A stretch of 64,000 bases of DNA. Origin: Prevotellaceae bacterium UBA1075 (GTDB lineage Bacteria > Bacteroidota > Bacteroidia > Bacteroidales > Bacteroidaceae). The DNA lies in the NCBI GenBank assembly GCA_002316015.1, contig DCCS01000044.1, forward strand, positions 70,004-134,003, given 5' to 3'. Under the pieces are notes generated by a model that worked only from the letters and a program-made list of their open reading frames with translations, did not search any database and was not told the origin of the DNA. Below, piece by piece: positions 51,862 through 60,885 of this stretch. The first letter of the stretch is position 1, and each line of letters begins with the position of its first letter. Position numbers and translations under genes: made by a program.

Positions 51862-51994
51862 CCCATTTTTGCCGAATGCCTGAGTCTCACGCACCAGGTA
51901 TTTGCCTCCTGGACCGCCGGCGCGAAGGGGCGGGAAGACCCTTGCCCCGCCTTTTGCAACCTGGTTGCACCACAATACAGCGACCTTTGCACGG

Positions 51995-52462
51995 ATGAAA
52001 GGAAGAGGACACCTCACAGCGCGATACCGCCGGGTCGCCCGCATCATGCTGGTGGCAGCGCTCGCCATGATTGTGCACCTGGCCGTGCCACACCATCACC
52101 ACGCCCGCCATGTGGCTCTGGTGTGCCTGCAAGCGCACCCCGGAGAGGCCAGTCCATCACATCCCCACTGCATAGGCAGCGAGCCTGGATGCCAGGCCGG
52201 GGATGCCGCCGACTGCCAGCCGTGTGACCCGTCGGGGCAGGGCGCACTGCGCCCGGCACACAGCCTGCCGCATGCGGGGGGCACGGCAAGACCCTCCACA
52301 CATTTCCCGAATGTTTTCCTCCCCGCGCCACATCCCACTTGCCCAAGCCGGCTTCCGGCCGGCAAGGGATTGCGCAAGTGCGGGATACCCTGTTCATACG
52401 GACTTCCGGAAGCCCCACACGGTCTCTTCTTTGGCCGGCGGGGGCCTCCATGCGGATGCTGA
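51995..52462 (+). CDS. Small His- and Cys-rich exported protein preceding the efflux operon
   Basis: A 155-residue protein with a signal peptide or anchor (RIMLVAALAMIVHLAVP) followed at once by HHHHARH, and further along many Cys, His and Pro residues. It resembles, from memory, the small DUF6769-type proteins encoded before CusBA-like pumps in Bacteroidales; the His cluster suggests metal binding in the periplasm. The start MKGRGHLTARYRR is five bases after GACCTTTG, one mismatch from the -7 consensus. The C-terminal half is low-complexity, so the exact end of the functional protein is uncertain. The adaptor gene follows after 85 bp. Confidence 0.65.
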   Translation: MKGRGHLTARYRRVARIMLVAALAMIVHLAVPHHHHARHVALVCLQAHPGEASPSHPHCIGSEPGCQAGDAADCQPCDPSGQGALRPAHSLPHAGGTARPSTHFPNVFLPAPHPTCPSRLPAGKGLRKCGIPCSYGLPEAPHGLFFGRRGPPCGC

Positions 52463-52547
52463 CAACGCTTTGTCCACAGCAACACGGGACAAGTGTGCCT
52501 GACAGGCACACGCCCGTCACAACGTTCACATCCGTATCAAACCCAGT

Positions 52548-54059
52548 ATGAAAACCAATATCGTTTATCTGTCCGCCCTGCTGATTGCCGGGCTGTCGGT
52601 GTCGTGCGGAAAGCCACACACCGGGCACGGCAAGGACACGGACACCCACCAGGAGAAACTGGCGCTGGTCTCCTATGGTGCCTCCCTGGAGATTTATTGC
52701 AAGACCGACCCTCTGGTGGCCGGCGAGAAGGCACAGGTGCTGCTGTATCTTACGCGCACGCAGGACTTCAAGCCACAGCCGCGCGCCGCCGTGTCCATCC
52801 GGCTCACCGGTGCGGGCAACCGCGTCCAGGCCCGCCGCGACTCACTTGACCGGCCTGGCATGTGTACCCTCACGCTCACCCCGCAAAAGGCGGGACAGGC
52901 GCGCCTGCTGGTGTCTGTGCGGACTGCCGGCGGGCAGCCAGAACAGGCGAGCATTCCCGTGACCGTGTATGCCAGCCACAGCGAGGGGCAGAAGGCCGCG
53001 CAGGAACAGGCCACGCACAGCGGCAACACGGTGACCTTCAGCAAGGAAATGGTGTGGAAATCGCAGTTCAGCACCGAGGTGTGCCGTCCTGTTCCCTTCG
53101 GGCCGGCACTCAGGGTAATGGCTCAGGTGGAGCCAGCCCAAGGCGAGGAGCGCGTGGTGGTGTCCGGCGTGCCGGGCATCGTGCGCATGGGAAGCACGCC
53201 ACCCGTGGAGGGTATGGCTGTCCGTGCGGGACAGACCCTGCTCACCGTGGACGGAAACACCACCGCCGACGGAAACATGGGCGTGCGCCTGCAAGAGGCC
53301 GAGGCAGCCTACCTGCGCGCCAAGAGCGAACTGGAACGCAAGGAGCCACTGGCCAAAGAGCGCATCGTGACTCAAAGCGACCTGCAGGACGCGCGCGCGG
53401 AATATGCCACTGCAAAGGCACAGTGGGAGAATCTGAAACGGCTGTCCGGCAACGGCCGGCAGGCCGTGACTGCTCCCATAGCAGGCTATGTGGCACAACT
53501 AAACGTAAAGAACGGGCAGTATGTGGAGGCTGGCCAACCCCTGGCCAGCGTGTCCTCCACGCACTGGCTCACACTGCGCGCCCAGGTACCACAGCAAGAG
53601 TGGCGCATGCTTCCACACATCCACGGCGCCAACATACGCATGGCCGGGGCGCGCACCGTCACCTCCCTGGACGAGCTGGACGGCAGCGTGCTGTCCTATG
53701 GCAGGCAGGTGAGCACGGACACACCGCTTGTGCCTGTACTCTTCCGCGTGCGATATACCCCAGACCTGCTGCCCGGCTCTTGGGTGGAGATGTTCATACG
53801 GACAGAGACATCAGACCGCGCACTCACTGTTCCCGCCGAGGCTGTCATCGAGGAGATGGGCCTGTACTTCATATATGTGCAACTGACGCCCGAACTCTTT
53901 GAGAAGCGCGAGGTCACCCCGGGCGGCACCGACGGCAGGCGCGTCGAGGTGCTGTCAGGCATCCGTGACGGAGAGCGCGTGGTGGGAAGCGGCGCCATCC
54001 TGGTCAAGCTCACACAAGCGTCGGGCGGGGTTGACCCCCACGCCGGGCACATGCACTGA
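52548..54059 (+). CDS. RND efflux periplasmic adaptor (CusB/HlyD family) lipoprotein
   Basis: A 503-residue membrane-fusion protein. A lipoprotein signal (lipobox LSVSC) anchors it to the membrane. A roughly 130-residue N-terminal beta domain is followed by the lipoyl half-motif (VVVSGVPGIVRMG), an alpha-helical hairpin at about residues 240-300 (EAEAAYLRAKSELERKEPLA), the second lipoyl half (VTAPIAGYVAQLNVKNGQYV) and a beta-barrel and membrane-proximal region. The C-terminus ends in a His/Met-containing tail (DPHAGHMH), common in metal-efflux adaptors. It links the RND pump and TolC protein encoded next. Confidence 0.92.
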   Translation: MKTNIVYLSALLIAGLSVSCGKPHTGHGKDTDTHQEKLALVSYGASLEIYCKTDPLVAGEKAQVLLYLTRTQDFKPQPRAAVSIRLTGAGNRVQARRDSLDRPGMCTLTLTPQKAGQARLLVSVRTAGGQPEQASIPVTVYASHSEGQKAAQEQATHSGNTVTFSKEMVWKSQFSTEVCRPVPFGPALRVMAQVEPAQGEERVVVSGVPGIVRMGSTPPVEGMAVRAGQTLLTVDGNTTADGNMGVRLQEAEAAYLRAKSELERKEPLAKERIVTQSDLQDARAEYATAKAQWENLKRLSGNGRQAVTAPIAGYVAQLNVKNGQYVEAGQPLASVSSTHWLTLRAQVPQQEWRMLPHIHGANIRMAGARTVTSLDELDGSVLSYGRQVSTDTPLVPVLFRVRYTPDLLPGSWVEMFIRTETSDRALTVPAEAVIEEMGLYFIYVQLTPELFEKREVTPGGTDGRRVEVLSGIRDGERVVGSGAILVKLTQASGGVDPHAGHMH

Positions 54060-54148
54060 GCCTGTCTCACCAGGAGGGATGGGGTTGCAAGATTTTGCGC
54101 CCCGACACTCCCACGACCCCATAACCTCACATATTCTCAGCCAAAGCA

Positions 54149-57100
54149 ATGAGTATCATCAACAATATCATACACTGTTCGCTCCACAACCGCTTGATGG
54201 TGCTGCTGGGAGCGTTGCTGGTGATTGCGGGGGGCTACTTCTCCTCACGCCAGATGGACATAGATGTGTTTCCCGACCTCACCGCCCCCACCGTGGTGCT
54301 GATGACCGACACCCGTGGCATGACTGCCGAGGAGACCGAGCGGCTGGTCACCTTCCCCATAGAAACTGCCGTGAACGGCGCCACCGATGTGCGCCGCGTG
54401 CGCTCCACATCGCTCAACGGCTACTCATTCGTGTGGGTTGAGTTCAACTGGGGAACAGACATCTACCGAGCCCGGCAGACCGTCAACGAGAAGATGGTGG
54501 CCATGGGCGATGGACTGCCCGAGGGCATAACGCCGGTGATGGCTCCGCAGAGCAGCATCATGGGCGAGATACTGTTTGTGAGCATGCAGGCCGGTGACAC
54601 CACCGGCATGATGGAACTGCGCACGCTGGCCGACTGGGTGGTGAAGCCTGCGGTCCTGGCCACGGGAGGAGTGGCACAGGTAACGGTGATAGGCGGTGAC
54701 GTGAAAGAATACCAGGTACTGGCCGACGCGGCCAAGATGGATGCCTATGGCGTGACCATGGGCCAACTGGCCGACGCGGTCGCCGGACTCAGCCGGAACA
54801 GCACGGGCGGCGTGGTGCGCGAGCATGGAAACGAGTATGCGCTGCGGGGCATAGGGCGCACCAGTGACCTGGCCGACATGGCAGCCACGCTGGTCAAAAG
54901 CGCCGGCGGACAGCCTGTCACCGTGGGCGACGTGGCCCAGGTGCGCGTAGGAAGCGCGGTGCGCATGGGCATGGCATCACACAACGGGCAGCCCGCCATC
55001 ATCCTGTCGATATCCAAACAGCCAAACATCAACACACTGGACGTGACCGAGAAGATAGAGCGCAACCTGCAGGACATCGCCAAGTCACTGCCAGCCGATG
55101 TGCATCTGAACACGCATGTGTTCCGCCAGGCCGACTTCATCGAGACCTCGGTGCACAACGTGGGACGCGCCCTGCTCGAGGGGGCGGTGTTTGTGGTCAT
55201 CGTCCTCTTCCTGTTCCTGGGAAGTTTCCGCACCACCATCATCTCGGTGGTGGCCATTCCCGTGAGCCTGCTCGGAACGCTCATCGTCCTGCACGTCATG
55301 GGCCTGGATGTCAACACCATGACGCTTGGCGGCATGTGCATAGCCATCGGCTCGCTGGTGGACGATGCCATCATCGATGTGGAGAACGTCTATAAACGGC
55401 TTCGCGAGAACCACCGCCTGCCTCGCGAGGAGCGCCGTCCCGCCATCCGCATTGTATTCGAGGCATCCTGCGAGATACGCTCGAGCATACTCAACGCGAC
55501 CTTCATCATCATGGTTGCCTTTGTGCCCCTCTTCTTCCTTTCGGGCATGGAGGGCAGGATGCTCAAGCCCCTGGGGCTGGCTTACATCATCAGCCTGTTC
55601 ATGTCGCTCATCGTGGCGATGACCCTTACGCCCCTGCTGTGCAACATGATGCTCACGGGCGACCGCTACCTGGGTGCCAACGAGCGCGACAGCCGCGTCA
55701 CCTCGTGGCTCTCGCGCGGCTACTTCCGCTCGCTCGGCTGGGTGCTTGCCCACCACAGGGCTGTCATGGGCGGCATGCTGGCGGCGCTCGTGGTGTCCCT
55801 GGGCATGCTCCTGGGCATGGGAAACAGTTTCCTGCCCGAATTCAACGAGGGCAGCGCGGTGGTGTCGGCCGTGGCACAGCCAGGCGTGTCGCTGGAAGTG
55901 AACGACATGCTGGGCGACGCGCTTGAGGAGGAATTGCTCAAGGTGCCCGAGGTGTACGAGACCGCGCGGCGCACCGGACGCGGCGAACTGGACGAGCACT
56001 CCCAGGCGACAAACAGTTCGGAGATAGAAGTGAGGTTCCACCTGGCCAACCGCCCGCGCGCCGAGGTGTTCAACGACATGCGGCACCGCATGGCCTCGGT
56101 GCCGGGCGTGGTGTGCTCCATAGGCCAGCCACTGGGCCACCGCATCGACCACATGCTGTCAGGCACCAGGGCCAACATCGCCATCAAACTCTTCGGGAGC
56201 GACCTCAGCCGCATGTTTATGCTGGGCAACCAGATCAAGAACGCCATCGAGCCCATCGACGGACTGGTGGACGTGGCCGTGGAACAACAGACAGAGACCC
56301 CACAGTTGCAGATCCGCGCACGCCGCCAGGCTCTCGCACAATACGGCATCACCATGCAGGACTTCAACCGCTATGTGGAACTGGCCTTCCCTGGAGCCGT
56401 CCTGGGCGACATCTACGAGGGACAGAGACGCTATGACCTCGTGCTCCGCCTGGACAGCAACTACACCGCCACAGCGCAGGAGGTGGGACGCTCGCTCATC
56501 GACACGGGCAACGGGCACAAGGTGGCACTGCAGGACGTGGCCGACATAGTCTCGGCCGGCGGCCCCGGAAGCATCTCGCGCGAGAACGTGCAGCGCAAGC
56601 TGGTGGTGCAGGCCAACGTGTCGGGCCGTGATGTGGGCAGCGCCGTCGAGGAGATACAACGCACCCTGGACAGGCAGTTGACACTGCCCGAGGGATACCG
56701 CATCGAGTACGGGGGGCAGTTTGAGAGTGCCAGGAGCGCGCGGCACACGCTGTTGCTTGCCACCTCCATAGCCATCCTGGCCATCTTCCTGCTGCTCTAT
56801 GGCGAGTTCCACGAGGTCTCACTGTCACTCATCGTGTTGCTGGGCTTGCCCCTGGCTCTCATAGGGGGAGTGCTGGCGGTGCGCTTCACCTCGGGGGTCA
56901 TCAGCATCCCGTCCATCATCGGGTTCATCACCCTGTTTGGCGTGGCCACACGCAACGGAATCCTGCTCGTGTCGAAATACCGCCACTTGCAGGAGCAGGG
57001 CACTCCGCTCCACGAGACGGTGCTCCACGGGTCAATTGACCGCCTCAATCCCATACTGATGACCGCCCTCACCTCGGCTCTCGCGCTCATCCCGCTGATA

Positions 57101-57259
57101 GTGAACCGGGACGAGCCCGGCAACGAGATACAGAGTCCAATGGCCATCGTGGTACTGGGCGGACTGGTGTCGTCCACCCTGCTCAACATCTATGTGATGC
57201 CTGTCGTGTACCGCTGGTATGCCCTACGCAAGGAGCGGCACGACACGGCGCGGGCCTGA
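54149..57259 (+). CDS. CusA/CzcA family heavy-metal efflux RND transporter
   Basis: A proton-driven inner-membrane pump of 1036 residues with 12 transmembrane helices and two large periplasmic loops. Family motifs include IDVFPDLTAPTVVLMTDTRG near residue 40 and the helix-4 acidic motif GSLVDDAIIDVENVYKRLRE. The second-half counterpart is ITLFGVATRNGILLVSKYRH. The helix-4 Asp/Glu pattern differs from both classical CusA (Cu/Ag) and CzcA (Co/Zn/Cd), so the metal cannot be assigned. It lies 89 bp after the adaptor gene. Confidence 0.94.
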   Translation: MSIINNIIHCSLHNRLMVLLGALLVIAGGYFSSRQMDIDVFPDLTAPTVVLMTDTRGMTAEETERLVTFPIETAVNGATDVRRVRSTSLNGYSFVWVEFNWGTDIYRARQTVNEKMVAMGDGLPEGITPVMAPQSSIMGEILFVSMQAGDTTGMMELRTLADWVVKPAVLATGGVAQVTVIGGDVKEYQVLADAAKMDAYGVTMGQLADAVAGLSRNSTGGVVREHGNEYALRGIGRTSDLADMAATLVKSAGGQPVTVGDVAQVRVGSAVRMGMASHNGQPAIILSISKQPNINTLDVTEKIERNLQDIAKSLPADVHLNTHVFRQADFIETSVHNVGRALLEGAVFVVIVLFLFLGSFRTTIISVVAIPVSLLGTLIVLHVMGLDVNTMTLGGMCIAIGSLVDDAIIDVENVYKRLRENHRLPREERRPAIRIVFEASCEIRSSILNATFIIMVAFVPLFFLSGMEGRMLKPLGLAYIISLFMSLIVAMTLTPLLCNMMLTGDRYLGANERDSRVTSWLSRGYFRSLGWVLAHHRAVMGGMLAALVVSLGMLLGMGNSFLPEFNEGSAVVSAVAQPGVSLEVNDMLGDALEEELLKVPEVYETARRTGRGELDEHSQATNSSEIEVRFHLANRPRAEVFNDMRHRMASVPGVVCSIGQPLGHRIDHMLSGTRANIAIKLFGSDLSRMFMLGNQIKNAIEPIDGLVDVAVEQQTETPQLQIRARRQALAQYGITMQDFNRYVELAFPGAVLGDIYEGQRRYDLVLRLDSNYTATAQEVGRSLIDTGNGHKVALQDVADIVSAGGPGSISRENVQRKLVVQANVSGRDVGSAVEEIQRTLDRQLTLPEGYRIEYGGQFESARSARHTLLLATSIAILAIFLLLYGEFHEVSLSLIVLLGLPLALIGGVLAVRFTSGVISIPSIIGFITLFGVATRNGILLVSKYRHLQEQGTPLHETVLHGSIDRLNPILMTALTSALALIPLIVNRDEPGNEIQSPMAIVVLGGLVSSTLLNIYVMPVVYRWYALRKERHDTARA

Positions 57260-57380
57260 TGTGCCGGGCACCACACGCATCCGCAAGCAACATCTCCAAG
57301 GCCAAGACCATGGTGGACAAGAGCCAGGAAGCGGCTTTCGATAACTATTCACCCCCCTTTCCGGGCAACAGATCAACATT

Positions 57381-58574
57381 ATGAGAAAAGAACTGAGACA
57401 AGCCTTTTGTGTGCTCTGCATGGCACTCGCAATGCCGGGTTCCAGGGCACAGGACATTTACACCGGTCCCTTGAGGCTGGTGGAGGAGGGCAGCACAATG
57501 CTGCGCGCACTGCGCGAACAGGCACTGGCCCAGAAGGCGGCCAATCATGTGGGGCTCACGCCGCCAGACCCCGAAGTGGAGTTTGGCTACTTCTGGCCAA
57601 ACCCTGTCACGGGAGGACGGCGCAAGGATGTGGATTTCACCCAGCAGTTTGACTTCCCTACCGCCTATGTGGAACGTGCCAGGCTGGCCAGGCAGCAAGA
57701 CCGCGCCTGCGAACTGGATTATCTGAAACAACGCCAGCAACTGCTTCTGCAGGCCAAGCAGACCTGCGTGGAACTCGTATATCAAAACGCCCTGCACCAT
57801 CTCTACAGCCAACAGGTCCAGTGGGCCAGGCAGTGGGCCGAGGCGTGCCGGCGCTCGTTGGACCAGGGCGCGACGGCCAAGATCGAGTACAACAAGGCAC
57901 TGCTCAACCTCACGGACATGGAGAGCCAGGCGCGCCAGGCGAGTGTCACACGCCAACAGTTGCAGGCCGCACTGGCCACACTGGCCGGAGGCAAGGAGAT
58001 TGTGCTGGAGAGATCAGACTACGGCGGGGAGACCACCCTGCCACAGGACTTCGACACATGGTTTGCCCAAGCGGCCACAGCCAACCCCGACCTGCAATAC
58101 CTGGGAGCTCAGATGGAGGCAAGCCAGAGGCAGGTGAGAGTGGCACGGGCACAGGGACTGCCCAAATTGTCAGTAGGATATTCGGGCGAACTGGTGCCTT
58201 CGCAGAATTACAATGGTGTCACCGTGGGCATGTCCATTCCGTTGTGGGAGAACAAGGGGCGTGTGCGGCAGGCGCGCGCCGAGGCCAATGCGGCAAAGTT
58301 GGCCGCCCAGGACGCACGGATCCAGTACTACACACAGTTACGCGGCCTCTACGAACAGGCGCGGCAACAGCAGCAAGACATCCGTGACCTGGAGAAATTG
58401 CTGGCAGGGAATGACAGCGAGGCTCTGCTGCGCCGCGCCTATGAAGGAGGGGAGATAACACTGCTCACCTTCCTTACCGAGAATGCCCACAGCCTGTCAG
58501 TCCGCACACGCCTGCTGGAAGCGAGGCGTGACTTGGAACTGACGCTCGCCTCCCTCAACGCCTTCTGCCTCTGA
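57381..58574 (+). CDS. TolC family outer-membrane efflux protein
   Basis: A 397-residue outer-membrane channel that completes the tripartite pump. After a signal peptide (AFCVLCMALAMPGSRA) there are two repeats of long alpha-helical coiled-coil (QQDRACELDYLKQRQQLLLQ; RQARAEANAAKLAAQ) alternating with short beta segments (VEFGYFWPN; LSVGYSGEL), the TolC fold. It is somewhat short for the family, as in CusC-like proteins of Bacteroidales. It lies 121 bp after the RND gene; the operon ends here, and the next gene is convergent. Confidence 0.9.
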   Translation: MRKELRQAFCVLCMALAMPGSRAQDIYTGPLRLVEEGSTMLRALREQALAQKAANHVGLTPPDPEVEFGYFWPNPVTGGRRKDVDFTQQFDFPTAYVERARLARQQDRACELDYLKQRQQLLLQAKQTCVELVYQNALHHLYSQQVQWARQWAEACRRSLDQGATAKIEYNKALLNLTDMESQARQASVTRQQLQAALATLAGGKEIVLERSDYGGETTLPQDFDTWFAQAATANPDLQYLGAQMEASQRQVRVARAQGLPKLSVGYSGELVPSQNYNGVTVGMSIPLWENKGRVRQARAEANAAKLAAQDARIQYYTQLRGLYEQARQQQQDIRDLEKLLAGNDSEALLRRAYEGGEITLLTFLTENAHSLSVRTRLLEARRDLELTLASLNAFCL

Positions 58575-58915
58575 ACGCGGACGGCACGGGCACGCGGGCA
58601 GGGGAACTGCCCGGGAAGTCCAGGCGGCACACCACCCGGAAACGCGGATTGCGCGCATGGTGGCAACACATGCCACATGCGCACGCCAAGCCCACCGGGA
58701 GGGGCCGGAGAAGTGACTTCCCATCTAATTCGGCCACAGGATTCCTGTTGGCCTGTGGTCTCGGATGGTTTGCTTTCGGGCATGACTGGGGAACACCGGG
58801 GTGGTCAAGCCCCCTCTCCTGAGGAGAAATCACCACAAACAGGTCTGAAACAAGACGGGGAGAACAAGCCCCAGAAGGCTTGTCCACTTGTCCCGGCCCT
58901 GTGCCTGATGGGGGC
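58575..58915. other. Convergent intergenic region
   Basis: Between the TolC gene and the oppositely oriented lipocalin-like gene. No gene is supported. A short hairpin, ACAAGCC and GGCTTGT at about 58863-58882, could terminate either transcript. Confidence 0.45.
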
Positions 58916-59389
58916 TTAATACTTGCGGAAGACCAGCGTAAGCGTGTCCGCGCTCGTGAGTACCATGCGGTCTGAATGGAGCGAGAGGATGCGGAAGCCC
59001 CCGTTGGCAGGAACGCCAAAGCGCGCAAGGTCGGCCAGGCTTACCAGGCTGTCCTTGGCCGAATAATATGTGGGATGATAGATGACGAGGCTGTCTGGGG
59101 TGTGTCGGAAGTAACACTGGTAATAGTGTCCACCATCATGGTAGTCGCGCAGGCGTATGAGCCGCAGTTGCACACTGTAAAAGATGCGGCTGTGCTTGTC
59201 CTTCACCACCCTGCCCTGCGCGTCGCGCCACTCCAGCAACTGCCACATGCCGCCCAGGTCGCCATTGTGGTCGCGCTTGTTCTCGCAGGAGCAAAGGCCC
59301 AGGCACAGGGCCAGGGCAAGCATGCACAGGCGGCGCTTGGCAGCACGCGGGCGGGATACGGGCAAGAAATGGAGTGTGGGGTGTGCCAT
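58916..59389 (-). CDS. Lipocalin-like lipoprotein
   Basis: A 157-residue small lipoprotein. The signal peptide has lipobox LCSC with the acylated Cys at about residue 35 when read from 59389, or about 13 from the internal ATG at 59323. The mature part is a single beta-barrel-like domain (LGGMWQLLEWRDAQGR, YYQCYFRHTPDSLVIYHPTY, ILSLHSDRMVLTSADTLTL), similar to the lipocalin-like lipoproteins common in Bacteroidales. It starts two bases after the wzi stop, so it is co-translated with the capsule genes, which suggests an envelope role. Ligand unknown. Confidence 0.75.
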   Translation of the reverse strand: MAHPTLHFLPVSRPRAAKRRLCMLALALCLGLCSCENKRDHNGDLGGMWQLLEWRDAQGRVVKDKHSRIFYSVQLRLIRLRDYHDGGHYYQCYFRHTPDSLVIYHPTYYSAKDSLVSLADLARFGVPANGGFRILSLHSDRMVLTSADTLTLVFRKY

Positions 59390-59391
59390 GA

Positions 59392-60885
59392 CTACTTCTT
59401 TTTGATAAGTCCGCTATAGGCCAGCGTAAGCATGCCACCATGGCTGCGGCCAAGGAGTGTCCCGGTGTTCAGCCCATAGGCCCCGGTCACGCGCAGTCCT
59501 GGAACGAGGCGCGGCTTCCATGTGACCTCGGCCAGCAGATAGTCGGCATGCATTGGGTCAAGCGTGGGATTGTGATAGGTGCCCAGCGTGCGCAGGTGCG
59601 TGTAGAGCATGCGCCAGCCCAGCCACGATGCCGGCTGGCCACGCAGTCCCAGGTGGTGTGCGTTCACGCGGTTGTAGTAGCAGCACAGCCGTCCGTCCTT
59701 GTTGTATATGGGCGAGAGGATGAGCGGGTTGCCCATCACGAAGCCCGCGTGCTGCCAGGCTCCATATACATGATTGTTGTAATACTCGTCTATCCCGCTT
59801 ATCTGCACGGGCAGGTTCTCGCGCGCGTCGTGATACACGGGCCCGCTCTGGTCCATCGTGCCCATGTGCTCATAGACGACCTTCGAGAGGAAGGGGTTGT
59901 GCGGAAGACTCACCTCCACACCCAGCAGATAATCCTTCCATCCATACTGCCAGAAGAGCTGGCTCTCGTCTTCAAAGTAATGCTCCATGTAGGCTGCCGC
60001 GCTCCAGCCATGCCCCCTCCAGTCGGCACGCAGATGCCAGGATCCCAGCATGTTGCCCTCGGCATTGGCAAAGTCACCATCGTCGGCATCGTTACCGCCA
60101 GGTATGACTGCGTGCCAGAGTGAACTGAAGCCGTGGAAGAGATTGCGGTGCGTATCCAGTTGCGACCAGTCATCGAGCCTCTGTCCCATGTTCCATCCTT
60201 CACCCCCAAACTGCGTGCTCATCTCCAGTCCGCCTGTGACAAGAAGCGGGAAGCGGCCCTCATTGCCGATGCGCAGCAGGAGTTTCTTGCTGTGGTAAAG
60301 CGAGCCTGTGGTGTACAGAAGTCCCCTGGCACCCGCCGTGGAGCGCTGCCAGCAGTTGTCGGTATAGGCTCCGAAGGCAAAGTGTGCCTTCAGCGAGAGC
60401 ATGTGCCGCGTGCCGGGAATAGTCCAGAAGTCGGGCAGTTCCAGCCTCACCTGGGGCAGGGGGCGTGCGTTGATGCCTGTGGTCATGGCTCCGCTGCTGA
60501 GTGTGCCGTCCTTCAGTTCCAGTGGTCTCTCCTTCTGTCCCACGCTCAGCCTCAGGGTCTTCCATTGTGCCTCGGCATAGAGTTGCTGCAGGATGAAGTG
60601 GCTGTTCATGCCTGCGGCCACGGCCAGGTCGGCTCCATAGCCTATCCGCCAATGCCGGGCACTGTCGGCCCGTGTACCACGGATGACCGAGGCGCGTGCC
60701 AGGAAACTCCCGGTGTTGGGTGTGGCCAGTCCGTAGCGGTTGGCCGTGAACCAGAACGGGGCATGCTCACCATTGGAGGCCACGCCGCTCATGCTGGCCT
60801 CATAACGCACATTCTCCCCCAGGCGGCCGACTTGCGCCAGAACCGCCATGGGGAGGATGCCTATGAACAGCAACAGTCGCCTCAC
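59392..60885 (-). CDS. Capsule assembly protein Wzi family, GTG start
   Basis: A 497-residue outer-membrane beta-barrel that in other bacteria helps anchor capsule to the cell surface. The signal peptide (LLLFIGILPMAVLA-QV) is followed by many amphipathic strands typical of the family (GVASNGEHAPFWFTANRYG, FWTIPGTRHMLSLKAHFAFG, GGLEMSTQFGGEGWNMGQ). The C-terminus ends with the alternating pattern of a final strand (GMLTLAYSGLIKKK). The start is GTG at 60885, directly after the wzc TAA; the first ATG, 12 codons in, would destroy the signal peptide. Confidence 0.88.
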   Translation of the reverse strand: MRRLLLFIGILPMAVLAQVGRLGENVRYEASMSGVASNGEHAPFWFTANRYGLATPNTGSFLARASVIRGTRADSARHWRIGYGADLAVAAGMNSHFILQQLYAEAQWKTLRLSVGQKERPLELKDGTLSSGAMTTGINARPLPQVRLELPDFWTIPGTRHMLSLKAHFAFGAYTDNCWQRSTAGARGLLYTTGSLYHSKKLLLRIGNEGRFPLLVTGGLEMSTQFGGEGWNMGQRLDDWSQLDTHRNLFHGFSSLWHAVIPGGNDADDGDFANAEGNMLGSWHLRADWRGHGWSAAAYMEHYFEDESQLFWQYGWKDYLLGVEVSLPHNPFLSKVVYEHMGTMDQSGPVYHDARENLPVQISGIDEYYNNHVYGAWQHAGFVMGNPLILSPIYNKDGRLCCYYNRVNAHHLGLRGQPASWLGWRMLYTHLRTLGTYHNPTLDPMHADYLLAEVTWKPRLVPGLRVTGAYGLNTGTLLGRSHGGMLTLAYSGLIKKK

